Source of the DNA: Utricularia gibba
Lineage: Eukaryota > Streptophyta > Magnoliopsida > Lamiales > Lentibulariaceae
Assembly (NCBI GenBank): GCA_002189035.1
Contig: NEEC01000011.1
Span: forward strand, 248,001-312,000
Length of the DNA: 64,000 nucleotides
Direction of reading: 5' to 3'
Position numbers and translations under genes: made by a program. Each line of letters opens with the position of its first letter. Within the stretch, counting starts at the first letter, position 1. The notes under the pieces were generated by a model. That model was not told where the DNA came from. It saw only the letters and a program-made list of their open reading frames with translations, and did not search any database. Of this stretch, positions 33,401-45,400 are shown piece after piece.

Positions 33401-34240
33401 GTAATCATCTCATGCTTGAAGATCAAAATATTGCAGAACGTATGAGATGTCCAGAATGGAAAAAATCGATGGATGAAGAACTTAACTCAATTCAAGAACA
33501 TGGTGTGTGGGAGGTTGTAGACAAGCGTGCCGGTGCCAAAGTTCTAAGCGTGAAATAGGTGCATAAGGAAAAACTAAATGCAGATGGAACTCACAATCGC
33601 TTCAAATCACGCATAGTGGCAAAAGGTTACCTTCAACAAGCCGGTATTGTCTATTGCGAGACATTTGCTCTAGTAGCCCGTCTCGACGCTATCAAACTGA
33701 TCATCACCTTAGCGGCTTATAACAACTAGAAACTACACCACTTAGACATTATTATATATGTCTACCCACCTACAGGCTACAAAATTGAGAATGGGAAAGA
33801 CAAAGTTCTAATGCTCAAGAAAGCACTCTATGGACTAACGCAGACGCCTAAAGAATGTTACTCTACCATTGACTCTTATTTTATTGAACAAGGATATATC
33901 TGTTCACTTTGGGCTCAACAATCTTTGCATGGCATAGCAGAAAACAAAGCACCATCGCTCAATCCTCGGTAGAGGCCGAGTATATGACCGAGGTTACTGC
34001 AGCAAATCATGCTCAATGGCTGATCGAATTGTGCGAAGATCTGTGCATTCACATCAACAAGCTGGTCATTCTAAAAATCGATAACAAATCGGCTATCAAA
34101 TAGCACAAAATCCCGTGATGTTTGGATGCACCAAGCACATAAAGATTAAGTATCATATTCTGTGGGAATATGTGAAAGAAGGATCTATCAAGCTTGAGTA
34201 CTTACTCTCTGAGATGTAGTTTTCAGACATCTTAATGAAG
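30450..34240 (+). pseudogene. copia gag-pol polyprotein pseudogene
   Basis: Gag runs from about 30450 to 31290 and ends in a zinc knuckle CAYCKLSGHMEKVC (CX2CX4HX4C). The protease has VDSGCSHH near 31455. GAG-pre-integrase has WHTRLGHHYYG near 31840 and the integrase core has LSDVCG and SDNGDK (about 32020–32230), then PYTPQQNG. Reverse transcriptase begins WKKSMDEELNSIQEHGVWEV (about 33460) with the AGIVYCETFALVAR block. At about 33906 the frame jumps straight to the RNase H block (FAWHSRKQSTIAQSSVEAEY), so the YVDD catalytic box and around 200 residues are missing. Stops are frequent, for example near 32230, 32400, 33557 and 33728. Confidence 0.9.
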
Positions 34241-34343
34241 TGCCTCTTTCCCTCAAATTTCTACAAACTACAGGAACTATTAGGGTTGAGGAGGAATCCT
34301 TCAGAAACTGGCGAACACCTTCAATTGAATCATCAAGGAGGAA

Positions 34344-34690
34344 TGTTGAAAGGTATCAAATTGAAGGTACTTCGAAGGCTCCTATTACCTCTATACCTGA
34401 AAGTAAGGATTCTACCGAAGAGAGTCTCAACGGGAAGAAGATGAACACCCATTCGTTTCAAAAGTTGGGTTTAATTGTGTTGGGTTCAAGTCAGATGAAG
34501 TGCAATCCCATGAATGGATCTTTCTCGGAGCCCATCTACCCAATGAAGTCTGAAAGATAACGATAGAACAACGGCTCCTTACAATATTCTATACAATAGC
34601 CCATATAACAACTCAAGAAGTGTAACCTATTTTTGAAGTATTCTATACAATAGCTCCCGAAGTTTCCTCTCTCAATATCAAATATTGCAC
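34344..34690 (+). repeat. 3' LTR of the copia element
   Basis: 347 bp, starting TGTTGAAAGG and ending TATTGCA. It lacks about 35 bp of the 5' LTR, including the TATA-like box. Confidence 0.9.
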
Positions 34691-36390
34691 ATCGTCTCCT
34701 ACATGTCAAAACCTGACACCCCAACATAGAGATGTACATGATTTGACGAGAGGAAAGAGAACTCAATTACGTATGAAGAAGAATGATGAGCTTCCTATCT
34801 ATAGAGTGTCGGAAAGACTCTTGCTTGTCATGCATTCCATCAATAGCCGAAAAACTACTAGGGCACATTAGGTTGGCGGGTAACAACTTAATCCGAGTTT
34901 AGTTTATTTGAGTTTTTATAAATAAATTTTATGTTAACATGTACTGAGGTTGCGCATACTAAGATAAAAAGTGTGACCGTATTACATGAAGTGGCGGGAA
35001 ATCTTTGGAAAGGATCAGACTATATGAGATAATTCAATGAACTTTGTAGATACGACTAGGAAGAGAAAATTTTTCGAAGAGGTTGGAGAGCATGTAGATA
35101 CATCGAATTATTCCATCAATCTAGATATCATGGATCAGAATATGAACTTTTCAATGTTGATACACCTCATGTCCCATTTGATTGTGGTGTAGAGGGTTTT
35201 AGTGTCACCCTAGAGAGTAGGAACTTTGAATCACAAAACAACGTCGGCTCCTCAAGGTGTCCTAGGTGAAGCCAATGGGGGCTTGCGATGATTCTGTGTA
35301 GTTCTTATGCCAAATGGAGGAGCTGAATGTTCAAACATGCGAGGAGTTACGTTGTTTGTGGTCAACAATGGTGCATTAGCCTTGAGACTTGGTAGAGAAT
35401 CATCGAATGATTGGAGAGCTCATCAAAGGTATGGCGTTACAACTATCTACCATTCAAAATTTTACCATAACAGAAATAATTAGGATAGCTACTTTCTTGC
35501 CTCAAGTAATTGTGAAAGAGAACTTTTTATGTGTAACCTAGATTCATACCTTAGACCTTGAAACATTTGTGATGTAGTTTTATACTAGTGGACTTCGTGA
35601 AGAATCGTATGTCAATGATATTGTATGATGAATCACTATTCAATTTTTCACATACCTATATTAATAAACGATAATTGAATAAATAGATGAATCATTAAAA
35701 AGTAATTATGCCTGCAATTTTTTAAAATTATAAAATAATAAATTTAGATATAAAGTATTACATTATTCATATTTTTATATATTTTTTAAATTTAGTAAAT
35801 ATAATTTACTAATGAGTGATGGGTATTGTTCAAACAAATTTGAGAAAGGGATAATTCTTAAAATTTTGTGTTTATAAGATCAGGTATTATTCAAAATAAC
35901 TCAAAAAATTAATGGGGTGGGAGGTGAGGAGTTGGGTGTTAGACATGTAAATTTTTTCAAAAAAATGAATGTTCGATGCATACTAAGTACGTAATATGTG
36001 GATAGTATGTAGAATATAAATTATTAATATTTACCATTTTTTCAATATAAAAAACACTCAAATTAACCCTAATATTCTTTTACGCACACTATTACATAAT
36101 ACCTAGTATGCCATTTTTTGTATATCTTTGTATCTTATTATACGCCATTTTTCCTTTAGTATCTTTATTACCTTGTACTTAATATAATGTTATTCTTTAT
36201 TTTTAATTAAAATAATTTTAATTTTAAAGATACTTTATTCATGTTACCTTTAATTCATTTTGTACTAAATTATTTTAATTATTTATATGTTATACATGCT
36301 AAAATTATTCAACCATCAATAAAATTATTGTTATAATCATGTAAAATACAATTTTTCAATAATAGAATTTATGAAAAATTGATTATATAA

Positions 36391-36425
36391 TAATAATAAT
36401 AAATTATTATTATTATTATTATTAT
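36391..36425. repeat. AAT/ATT microsatellite
   Basis: A run of AAT units passes into ATT units within 35 bp, so it can fold into a short hairpin. Confidence 0.85.
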
Positions 36426-36563
36426 TAAAAATATAATGCGTATTCTAAAATTGGATACTTTATAATTTGATGTATTTGATGTCATGAAATATTTTTAGTA
36501 TTATTAAAAATATGATGGGTATTCTAAAATTGGATGCTTTATAATTTGATGTATTTGGTGTCA
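36424..36563. repeat. tandem duplication, 79-bp period
   Basis: A block of about 61 bp at 36424–36484 recurs at 36503–36563 with about five differences. Both copies start ATTAAAAATAT, contain ATTCTAAAATTGGAT and end GATGTATTTG(A/G)TGTCA. Confidence 0.88.
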
Positions 36564-36959
36564 CATATCTATGTACTAAGGTATCTATGTAATGTATTAC
36601 ATGTTTGGTGAGGAGTTCAGTCTATGGCCCACCCTAGTACACTATGGTGTCAAGTAGTGGAAGTTGCGAAGTGCAACCCATTACGTGGATGCAGAGACGT
36701 GGAAATTCGACGAAAAATGGGTGAAGCCTGAATTTAATGGAGGTGTTCAGATTCAAATCCCATTACTTCGCTTGTGTTCAACTCATTAGCTGAAGGCTCT
36801 CTGCACACCTCTTGATTTTGCTTAACTCTGATTTTCTTTTTCAGAGTAGGAAAAATGTGGTTTAGTTAGCTGACATTTCGTTCGGCAGTTTTAGATTTCC
36901 ATTTTATTTTTACTTTTATTTTTTGGTTGGCAAACTGGGCACAATTCTGTTTGATCGAA

Positions 36960-38849
36960 TATCAGCAAGTAGCTTATTATTAAGTGCAGGAATACCATTG
37001 ATGTGAACTACAATATCTGAGTTTTCTGCATGAACCGCAGTTGGTCAGTCGTTGCAAGAAAATTTGGAAGCCTAGTAAATTTGGAGAATGCACAAATATC
37101 ACAAGGTTGGTTATGAGTAGAACAATCAAGTAGTATGTGTTTAGCTTGACTAGAATACAAGCTATTGTGCCACATCAAATAAGAATTCTGTTTCATTAGC
37201 TTGACTAGAATACAAGGCTATAGTGTTCAAGAACACATCAGCATAATTGAACGAAAAAAACTGCTGCGGGACAGGTAACTTGTTCATCAAAGCAAGGGCA
37301 TACAACTTAAGAATTCTAGACAAAAAGGATCTTTGTTCTAGAACATAAAGACCATTGCGCAGAACTCCCACCCCCAGGACAGTCTTAGAAGCCTGGTCCT
37401 ACAAAATCGTTAGGTACCAATGAACAAGAAGAATATAATAGCATCTAATTTAGAGACTGAGGAGGTGATGTCAAAAACTAGGAGCATAAAGAACATCATG
37501 TAGTGTGATGGTTTTTGTGAGGAAAATAGAACCTACACGAGTAGCTAAGCAAGCAGAACCATCTGGTAATAAGATGTTAATAGGTTTAGGAAAGATGTCT
37601 AAGGTGGAAAACATTGTTTCATTTGCACATAAATGAGAAGTGGCTCTAGTATCTATGATCCAGTGCCTACCTAACAACAATGTTAATGCATTATTTGACT
37701 CAACAATAGTACCTGCAAAATCCTTGAAGACATGATGTGCTTGTTCATTTGCTCCAATCTTTGATTATGGTTTTACCAATTTCAGTAGTTCCTGTTGAAT
37801 AATTTTCAAGGACTGTTTGGGCTACCAGTCAGATTTGCACTTGGGAAATCAGCAAGTGTTGCTGAATTCTGTGCTTCAGTCAAATTAGCACTATGCCCTT
37901 GGTTGACTAGTTTTTTCTTCTTATTTTTATATGGATAACCATTCAGTTTGTTTCACACAAATGACCTTCTCATTTACAATAGTTGCAAAGCATACCCTTT
38001 GGATCCTTCATAGACCTAGCTATAAAAGAAGCAGGAGTTGAGGAGGAAGACTGATCAATAGCTTTTTTTCAAGACTGATAATGGGCCAAGAAGGCACTCT
38101 CATGAACTTGATTCACCATAGCCAGTTTCAATTGTCCTTTCACCGTTACGATCATAGCATAAGCCTGATCTAGGTCGACTTCTAGCTTCATAGTGATGAT
38201 CTAATTCACAGTAGCCGAAAAGGAGTTGTTAAGAGCATTTAGAAACTCCACAAGTTTCATCATCTTAGTCGGCTTGGTTTCTTTGCACATCACACAATCA
38301 TTTGAAGGCATTAAACCATCTAGATTAGTCCATAAATTCCACATCTTAAAGTAATACTCATTGACACTCATCTAGCCTTGTGAAATACGATAGAGTGCAC
38401 GCTGAACTTGAAAAATAGCAGCCAAGTTCATTTGTCCCAGCTGTTTCTCAATAGTATCCTACAATTCTTTTACAGTTCTTGTAGAATTAAATTACTTGTC
38501 AATTCTTGTGAAATAGAATTCATGAGCCAATACCTGACAATAATGTCAACTCAATTCCACATCGCTTGAGTTGAATCTGAAGCAAGTGATTGCGATAGAG
38601 TTCCATTAACAAAACCTAGTTTGTTTCTTGCCTCTAACACCATCAGCATACTCCTGTGCCAAAGATAAAAAAATTCTTGGTAGTCAAGGATGGGGTGACC
38701 AACACTAGCCTTGGGTTATCTAATCCATGAACAAACAATGGGTTTTAGGTGTCCACCCATGGGTGTTGAAGGAGATTCAACAACTTTCTGAGATCCAAAA
38801 AATCTACTCGTGATTGCAATTGCCCTAAAGTTTCTGAAGAGGATTCCAT
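36960..38849 (-). pseudogene. copia gag–protease–integrase remnant
   Basis: On the minus strand the reading starts ATG at 38849 (MESSSETLGQLQSRV...), a copia gag. Gag sequence with stops continues to about 37900. A protease follows at about 37660 with WIIDTRATSHLC, where the family has DTGATSH; Gly to Arg next to the catalytic Asp should inactivate it. A GAG-pre-integrase segment (WHNSLYSSQAKHIL, then CDICAFSKFTRLP) lies near 37160–37040 and then homology ends. A 19-bp piece, AGCTTGACTAGAATACAAG, is present twice (about 37142 and 37197) at the junction of two frames. Reverse transcriptase, RNase H and a recognisable LTR are missing. Confidence 0.85.
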
Positions 38850-39092
38850 GGTGAACGTCCATGCTCATCGCACCATGAACAAGTGGAGAGATTAGAGAGG
38901 TCAGACAACCCTACACAACAAAGATGCAAAGGAATTTCCTTTCTGTCATGAAAATCTCTCAACATCAAACACTACACATTGTTTAATTTACAAGGAACCC
39001 TAAGGGAAATTGACAAATACAATAAACAAAGGAAACTATTTCATAACAATTACAGATGTGTCCCTGATATCAACTGAAAAGAAAGAAAAAGA
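38850..39092. other. probable copia leader or LTR remnant
   Basis: Between the copia gag start and the solo LTR; no matching second LTR was found in the window. Confidence 0.35.
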
Positions 39093-39097
39093 AGACA

Positions 39098-40344
39098 TGC
39101 TGCGTGACGTTTTCTCAACAAATTTTAAATATTTATAAAACATAAAACACAAAAAGCGTAGTATGAGTATCGATTTCAGGGAGTTGTTTTTCGTGAAAAG
39201 TATTTGTAAGAAACTTTCACAAAATGTCACGGTTTTGCAAAAAGGGATTTTTAAGATGCAGAAATAAAAGTTATAACCTAAGTGATGGGCCTTGACTACG
39301 GGGCACAGTTCCTAGGAATGAGATTCCATCTCCTTCATTTGTCCATCCTTGCCTCAGTTTTCACTGATTTCTTCCGAATAGCTGGTTATAGGAGCAATGA
39401 ATAGCCTATTCTCCCTTACACTCTGATTGACAAGGAGGCACCGAAATAGCCTCATGTGATTCCCCCATAGATGATTAGGAAGACACGTGGATTGCCTTCA
39501 ATTGCCTTCAAAACTGAATTGTGCGTGTGTGCCTAGTTGTTGCCAATGGCCAGTGGCAGGTCTGAGGTCACAACCTGTCTACTGTCGCGGTACCTAGGCC
39601 ACAAACAATCCGCTACTTCCCTCGAACCGATAGGGTCGGAGTTGGTGCTCTTCACCTTGATCTTCACCAAAATCCGCAAGGAGTGGTCTGCTACTCATGG
39701 ACCTTAACTAGGAGTCGTTACAAAAAGATTGCAACAAGACACGTGGAAGTATGCAGAATCCGAATGGAATTCAGTGAAGAATCGAGTGTATTGCTCAGGA
39801 CTTGAAAGGAAATCGAAAGCTAAGTGTTCTTCCTCCTTGGAGGGGAGGAAGAACTCAAAAGTTCGAAGTACAAGAGAGAAAATGGCAAAAGTCCGAAACT
39901 AAGTGCTCCAAGTACTTTTTATATCACTCCCTACGTGCATAAACTCCTTTGGGCCCCCTTCCCATCATTCTTTCTGTCTTGCGTGCACCAGTAGCCTTCC
40001 TTTGCATGCAAGTTAGTGCCCAATCATTGTTGAAGACTCTGACATGCTGTAAGTCAAGGGCCTTACCAGTGTCAGTCTTCCACCCACAATCGTTCCAAAT
40101 CGCGTACAAGGCACGAAAAGTCAGACTATAACCACCTGCAATACTCTTGCAACACTCCACAGCAGTCTCCTGACATGTCTCGGTCAAAGTGTGCGAAAAA
40201 AGATAGAAAATATATACAAAATAGGAAAATAGGATTTTTCTAATGAAACACAATTACTTATCAATATATTTCCTAATTGCACGACTTAATACATAATTAA
40301 CACATAATAATACCTAATAAATAACTAGAAAATGACACTTAACA
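39098..40344. mobile_element. solo LTR, family B, copy 1 (1247 bp)
   Basis: It starts TGCTGCGTGACGTTTTC and ends GACACTTAACA, and is flanked by a perfect 5-bp direct repeat AGACA (39093–39097 and 40345–40349). About 640 bp of its first half are matched, in the same orientation, by the copy that begins at 63353. No internal coding domain is attached. It separates the copia remnant from the first recognisable exon of the PHD pseudogene. Confidence 0.88.
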
Positions 40345-40932
40345 AGACATGCCTTTGGAAATTCACCATGTTGATGTGTTTCAAGAGTCGGATATGGTGG
40401 AGCAAGATAGGTGGAAATTCCTTTTAGTGTTTGAAGAATGAATTCTATATTTAAAAACATCAATGTTTCATAAATTCAGTTTGGACCAGCCTTGATTAGC
40501 TTATTGACACATTCAGTTAGTTGTTTTTGTCTATTCTTTTATAAGATTCTCTTGTCCTACAGGTGAAAGTTTGTGATATTTGTGGGGATACAGAGTGTGA
40601 GGACTTCATGTCTGTAGTCAATGAAATGATGGCACTGAACACATGCATGCTTCAGATGTCTTGGAGTTTAGTGCACTTTTGTTGCTCCTTTTTCTTCTCA
40701 TAGATTGACATACTACATTCTCTATCTCAATTATTGCATGAGAGTTATGCTGGATAAAGTTCCTGAAGGTGATTGGCTTTGTGAAATCTGAAATACCAAA
40801 AACAATTGGCAAGGTGTCTTAAAATGAGAAAAATAATTCCTCTGGTCACACAAATAGTGACTGCATAAATGGTACTTATATTGAGGAACAAATGAGAAAA
40901 GACAATCAAAAAGCTCATCCTAAGATACATAA

Positions 40933-42432
40933 GCAGTGTTTTATAAAACTTTTATAGGTTACTTTTACTTTTGTAGATATACTTTTGAAAAGTAGAAGTA
41001 AACTTAATAAAAACAAAAATAGATTCTAGTGCTTTGAACAAATTTTTACTTTTGAACTAAATTTATTTTTATTTATAATATTCATTATTTTTATCTGATT
41101 ATATTCAAAAGATTGATTCATTAGATCAGAAATTTTAAAATACAAATAAAGTTGAAAACAACATAATTGTTACACTCTCACATGTCGAAATCTCCAAAGT
41201 TGATCACAAATTGCATCACGAATGGTTTCTATTGAATTTCTTTGTGCACTGCCTTCTTTTTCTTCCATTGGATCTTCATCAGTTTCAAATATGGATCATT
41301 GTATTCACTTAGATCACGCCCATCATCTTCTGCATTAACTTGTCGAAGAAAAATATGAATTGTCATAGTTGCAACAACCAAATGCACTTGATGGCATAGC
41401 TTCAAGTCACAAGGCATGTCATTCATATTGTGAAAATGCTTTTTCCACACACCAAATGATCTTTCAATGACTGAATATAGTGATGAATGTCTATGGTTGA
41501 ACAACTCTTTAGGTCGAGTATATCCATGTCTTGAGCGTTGAAATTCTATTAAGTGATAGCACGTTCTACGAAGTGGTGCCATATAATCATTTGTGTTGAA
41601 AAAACCAGAATCAACTAAGTAATATTTTCCTTTGATCACAAAGTTAGACAAGTAAGATTGTATCAAATATTATGGTATGAAATGTTTGATTCAAAATGAA
41701 GTACCTAATGGTGGATGTGGGAACTCATCTTCATCATTACGTAAACATTCTTTTATCATCCTACTATCATGTGTGATTTCTTCATATCCTACAGCAACAA
41801 AAATGAACTGTATATTGAAATCACAAACTGCCGAAATGTTTTGAGTAGAAACCCCTTTATGTCCAATGTAGCAAACTCTTTCTTCAATGAATTCAATTGA
41901 AAATTCCTCAATTACAAAATCGCCTCATCCTTTTGAATGAGATATAGAAAAAAAATCGAGACTTAAAAAACAAGATATAAAGAGAAGTATAGCATTCAAT
42001 ATTGTAATATGAAAGGCCTGCTAATAGATAGGATTACAATCAAACAACTAGTTGAGGAATTGAAAAACTCCAATTAATGACGTATATGGAATGCAGCCAC
42101 CCAAATAGAAGAAAAACATAGAAGGAAAGGCAAAGTAGAAAAATTCACAGCATACCATAAGCAACAACCTTAAGAAAAAATACTTTTGAGTTATGTGGTA
42201 CAGATGTTTGACGACGGACTTCCAAGAAGAAGTTTTCACACACCTTTAAAAAGTATACTATGTGTGACTTCCGCAAAAGTTTTTTTTTATCATATGATTT
42301 TAATATTATCTTTAATAAAAGTATTTTTGAAAATAATGATGCTTTGAAAATAAAAAAAATAACTTTTACTTCTATAGAAGTAAAATTTCTATAGAAGTAA
42401 AAGTTCACCATATAAGTTTTGCAGAGCACTGT
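40933..42432 (-). mobile_element. PIF/Harbinger-like DNA transposon inside the PHD pseudogene
   Basis: The 1.5-kb element has imperfect terminal inverted repeats: GCAGTGTTTTATAAAACTT on the left against ACAGTGCTCTGCAAAACTT read inward from the right, followed on both sides by an ACTTTTACTTCTATAGA-like block. The flanks are TAA and TAT, a weak match to the 3-bp duplication of the class. It carries a minus-strand transposase fragment. Removing it brings the PHD exon and the NDSDGE exon of the host gene together. Confidence 0.75.
41229..41930 (-). pseudogene. PIF/Harbinger transposase (DDE_4) fragment
   Basis: Minus-strand blocks in order: YIGHKGVSTQNISAVCDF (about 41870), FPHPPLG, then KYYLVDSGFFNTNDYMAPLR, ELFNHRHSSLYSVIERSFGV and a CTIH-like end (MTIHIFLRQV). 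These carry the second Asp (YLVDSG) and the Glu (VIERSFG) of the DDE triad. The N-terminal half with the first Asp and helix-turn-helix is not present, and stops separate the blocks (about 41667). The C-terminal end is acidic and Lys-rich. Confidence 0.9.
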
Positions 42433-45400
42433 TATACAAATGATTCTGATGGTGAAGTTTGTTCAAAACTCAAGAAGCCACGTATTGAGTCCATAGTTGA
42501 GTCACCTAAGACACTTAATCCGCGCATTCCAGCAGCAGCTGGCCTTACAAGGGCAAGTTCTTCAAGGGGTGCAGAGAAATCTTCTACAGAAAACATCCAG
42601 GTGAACGAAATAACACAGAATTGACAGGCTATACTTCAAAGCGCAGACAGCAAAAGGTTCAAGGTTGTGATCTCTAGCTTTTCGCCTTCATATTGTTTCA
42701 TGCTCCTTTCTAGGGTCCAGTTCACTTGCTGAATTGTTGTTATTCTATGATAACCTGAGTCATGACCAAGCCGCTCTGAATGCTTCACGTAGTTTATTAA
42801 AATCAAATTCATTTAGTTTCATGAGTTTAAAATCCAAAGTCAAGCTTCCTGATCAAGTTATGATAAAGAGGTAAAAATCAATGAAGGAACATGCGTCTGG
42901 CTACCGAAATGAGGATACATTCATATCCAATGGCAGGTCTACTTCATTTAAGTCGGCCAACTCTTTCCACAGTGAACCAAAAGTAAAGATACTATCTTCT
43001 AGACCATCTGATGTTCTGGTCATGAAATCTGCAAGAAGGAGAGCTCCTTCTGAAGGCCAGGTATTTGTTTAAGCGGAAATTTCACCTGTTACTCCAGCTT
43101 CTGCATCAAGGATTGATAAGAAAACAGCTACTGTTGGAGAATCATTGTCAAGGATTGATAAAAAATCTACAACAGGTGCAGAAATGTCATCTTTAACTGC
43201 TGTTTCTTCTAAGCAAGAAAAAAAACCCCTGCAACCTGCATTGATATCCAGATCTTCTAGCTTTCAAATTCGAAAATTCTTTAATCCTCCTGCTTCTGTA
43301 GGTAATGTTTGTTCTGATTCTCCTAGCAAGCCTGAAATAGACTTTTATGTAAACTGCATCTTATGTTACTGAAAATGTTCTTGTTGTTTATAGCTGATTT
43401 TAGGAGGCCGTCATCACATGCTAATAGTAGTGCTGGGGTCTCATCTGGGAGTGGAATAAAAAAAATTGACAAAGGGAATCAATCTTTATTGAGTGTGGAT
43501 GGAGGTCAACCTGATGGATTGTCACGGGAAAGTGATTCCAGTGAGCAAATGAAAGTATATTCTGGGAGCCACGGTGCACGGTCATCTACTAAGCCCTCAA
43601 AACATGAAACCTCCAATGTTAGAGCTGCAATCAAAGCCGCTTTTTTGAAAAAGCCCGCTGCATATCTAAGGAATAGAAACATGGGGCAGTCTGATGCCTC
43701 AACAATATCAAGCACGTTTTGTGATGCAAGTTCGCATCAGGATTGTCGGGCTGCTTCATCTGATAGAATTAAAGTGGTTTCTGATGCAGATCAGGCTGAG
43801 AAGGCTATTGCATGCCAGAAATATAATAATGATACTCTTGAACATGAAAGTGTCAATAACCTAGGGCAGGCCTCACTGATTACAATTAAGGATCAGTCTT
43901 CTGCAGGGCATCATGATGCCTGTGCTGGAAATACCTCAAGGGAGCATTTGTACAAGTTTCCAGTGGCAATTATTTCCTTTATGAAACACATAGCGATCCC
44001 TGAACATGAATGTGTTTGGCAGTATGGCCTTTAGATTATGTGGCCTCGATACATTTTCTTATAATTTGTGTTTGTTCGTGGTTGGTTATTTAGTTACAAT
44101 CTGAATTTATGCGTAGGGGAAGCTTTGAGATTTTCTGGAGTGGTAAAATTGTTAAGTTAATAGATGGGATTCAAGCACATTTATCATCTGCTGCATCACC
44201 CAAAGTTCTCGAAGCAGTGAATAAATTGCAAAGCAGAATCGTACTCAATGAAGTGCCTCGTTTGAGCTCCTGGCCAACGCAGTTTCAGACATTTGGTGTC
44301 AGAGATGATAACATTGCACTCTTCTTTTTTGCGAAGGACCTTGAAAGGTTATTTTTTAGTTTTTTCTGCGTTTAAAGGTTATATTTTTAGTTTTTGCATA
44401 TGATGTGGTGAGTACACCTTTTTTGTTTAGCTGAAGAATGAATTTTTGCTAAACTTACAGTTATAACAAGGTTTAAAAGATTACACTTGATAATATGATG
44501 CAGAAAGACCTGGCTTTCAAAGGAAATGTTGGTAGTACCGAGCTCCTAATATTTCCTTCCTACCTTCTTCCGGGTATTTCTCAGAGTAAGTTGAGTACTT
44601 CATATTTCTCATTCATTACGCCCCATCTGATCTCTTACCTAATATTTGTCACTGGTCAGCATCTTAAAAATATCTTTGTTTTTTTATTTTCATGAATATC
44701 TCTAAAGAAGTCCATGAACTCTCCCACGTTAATCATTTTCTGCAAGAGCCGCATTTCTTACATCTTTTCCTGTCTTATTCCTGCTATTATAACTGTATAT
44801 CAATTTTCCTGCTTCCGCAGGTTGGAATTTGCTGCTTTTCCTGTGGGGTGTTTTTAGAGCTAAGAAAGAATGTTATCTGCAGCAAAATCCTGAGGTATCG
44901 AACCATGTTTCCTCTGCATATCAGGTTGCCAAGAAACCTGTAGTGGCCTGTCCTGTTGATGGATGCGCAACGAGACCTTCCAGTGAAGTTTTGGTTGGGA
45001 AACAAGTCTTGGCACGAGTGCTTGGAACACTGCCAGAAGAATTTGAGTCAATGAAAGTTACCAACGCAGATAGAATTGTTGAGGTATCTGCATCTGATCT
45101 TCCTGACCGCAAAATGAATTCTATTTACGAAGTTGAAATGCATGATAGCGCATCATTGCTGTTTCCTGTAGAAAGGGACCATCATTGTTGATCAGAGTCT
45201 TCCTGGTGATTTAACTACTGAATCTGTGGCAAAAAAACCATTGAAAGACGTGTCATTTGATGCAGAGCAACTGCAGCATCTTTCCGGGGAATCAACAGAT
45301 GTTTCTTCTGCAGCAGATTCTGGTCGGGGAAATCTTCTGTCTAGTAATCATCCTTCTCAGAAACTTGCTATCGATGCTATGGAAACATCAGTTAATCAAA

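Larger units (their letters stand above)
30001..34690 (+). mobile_element. Ty1/copia retrotransposon with both LTRs, internally deleted
   Basis: The 4.69-kb element begins TGTTGGAAGG and ends TATTGCA, with LTRs at 30001–30380 and 34344–34690. It is flanked by CATCA (29996–30000) and CATCG (34691–34695), a 5-bp target duplication with one mismatch. The order gag, protease, integrase, reverse transcriptase, RNase H on the plus strand is that of copia. A purine tract AAGGAGGAA directly precedes the 3' LTR. The primer site after the 5' LTR starts TGGT but then diverges from the usual initiator-tRNA pattern. Many stops and a reverse transcriptase deletion make it non-autonomous. Confidence 0.92.
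34696..36959. other. intergenic, AT-rich
   Basis: No gene was recognised. 34700–35640 is of mixed composition with no motif. 35640–36600 is very AT-rich and contains an AAT/ATT run and a tandem duplication, listed separately. 36600–36960 has slightly higher GC but no supported ORF. Confidence 0.45.
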
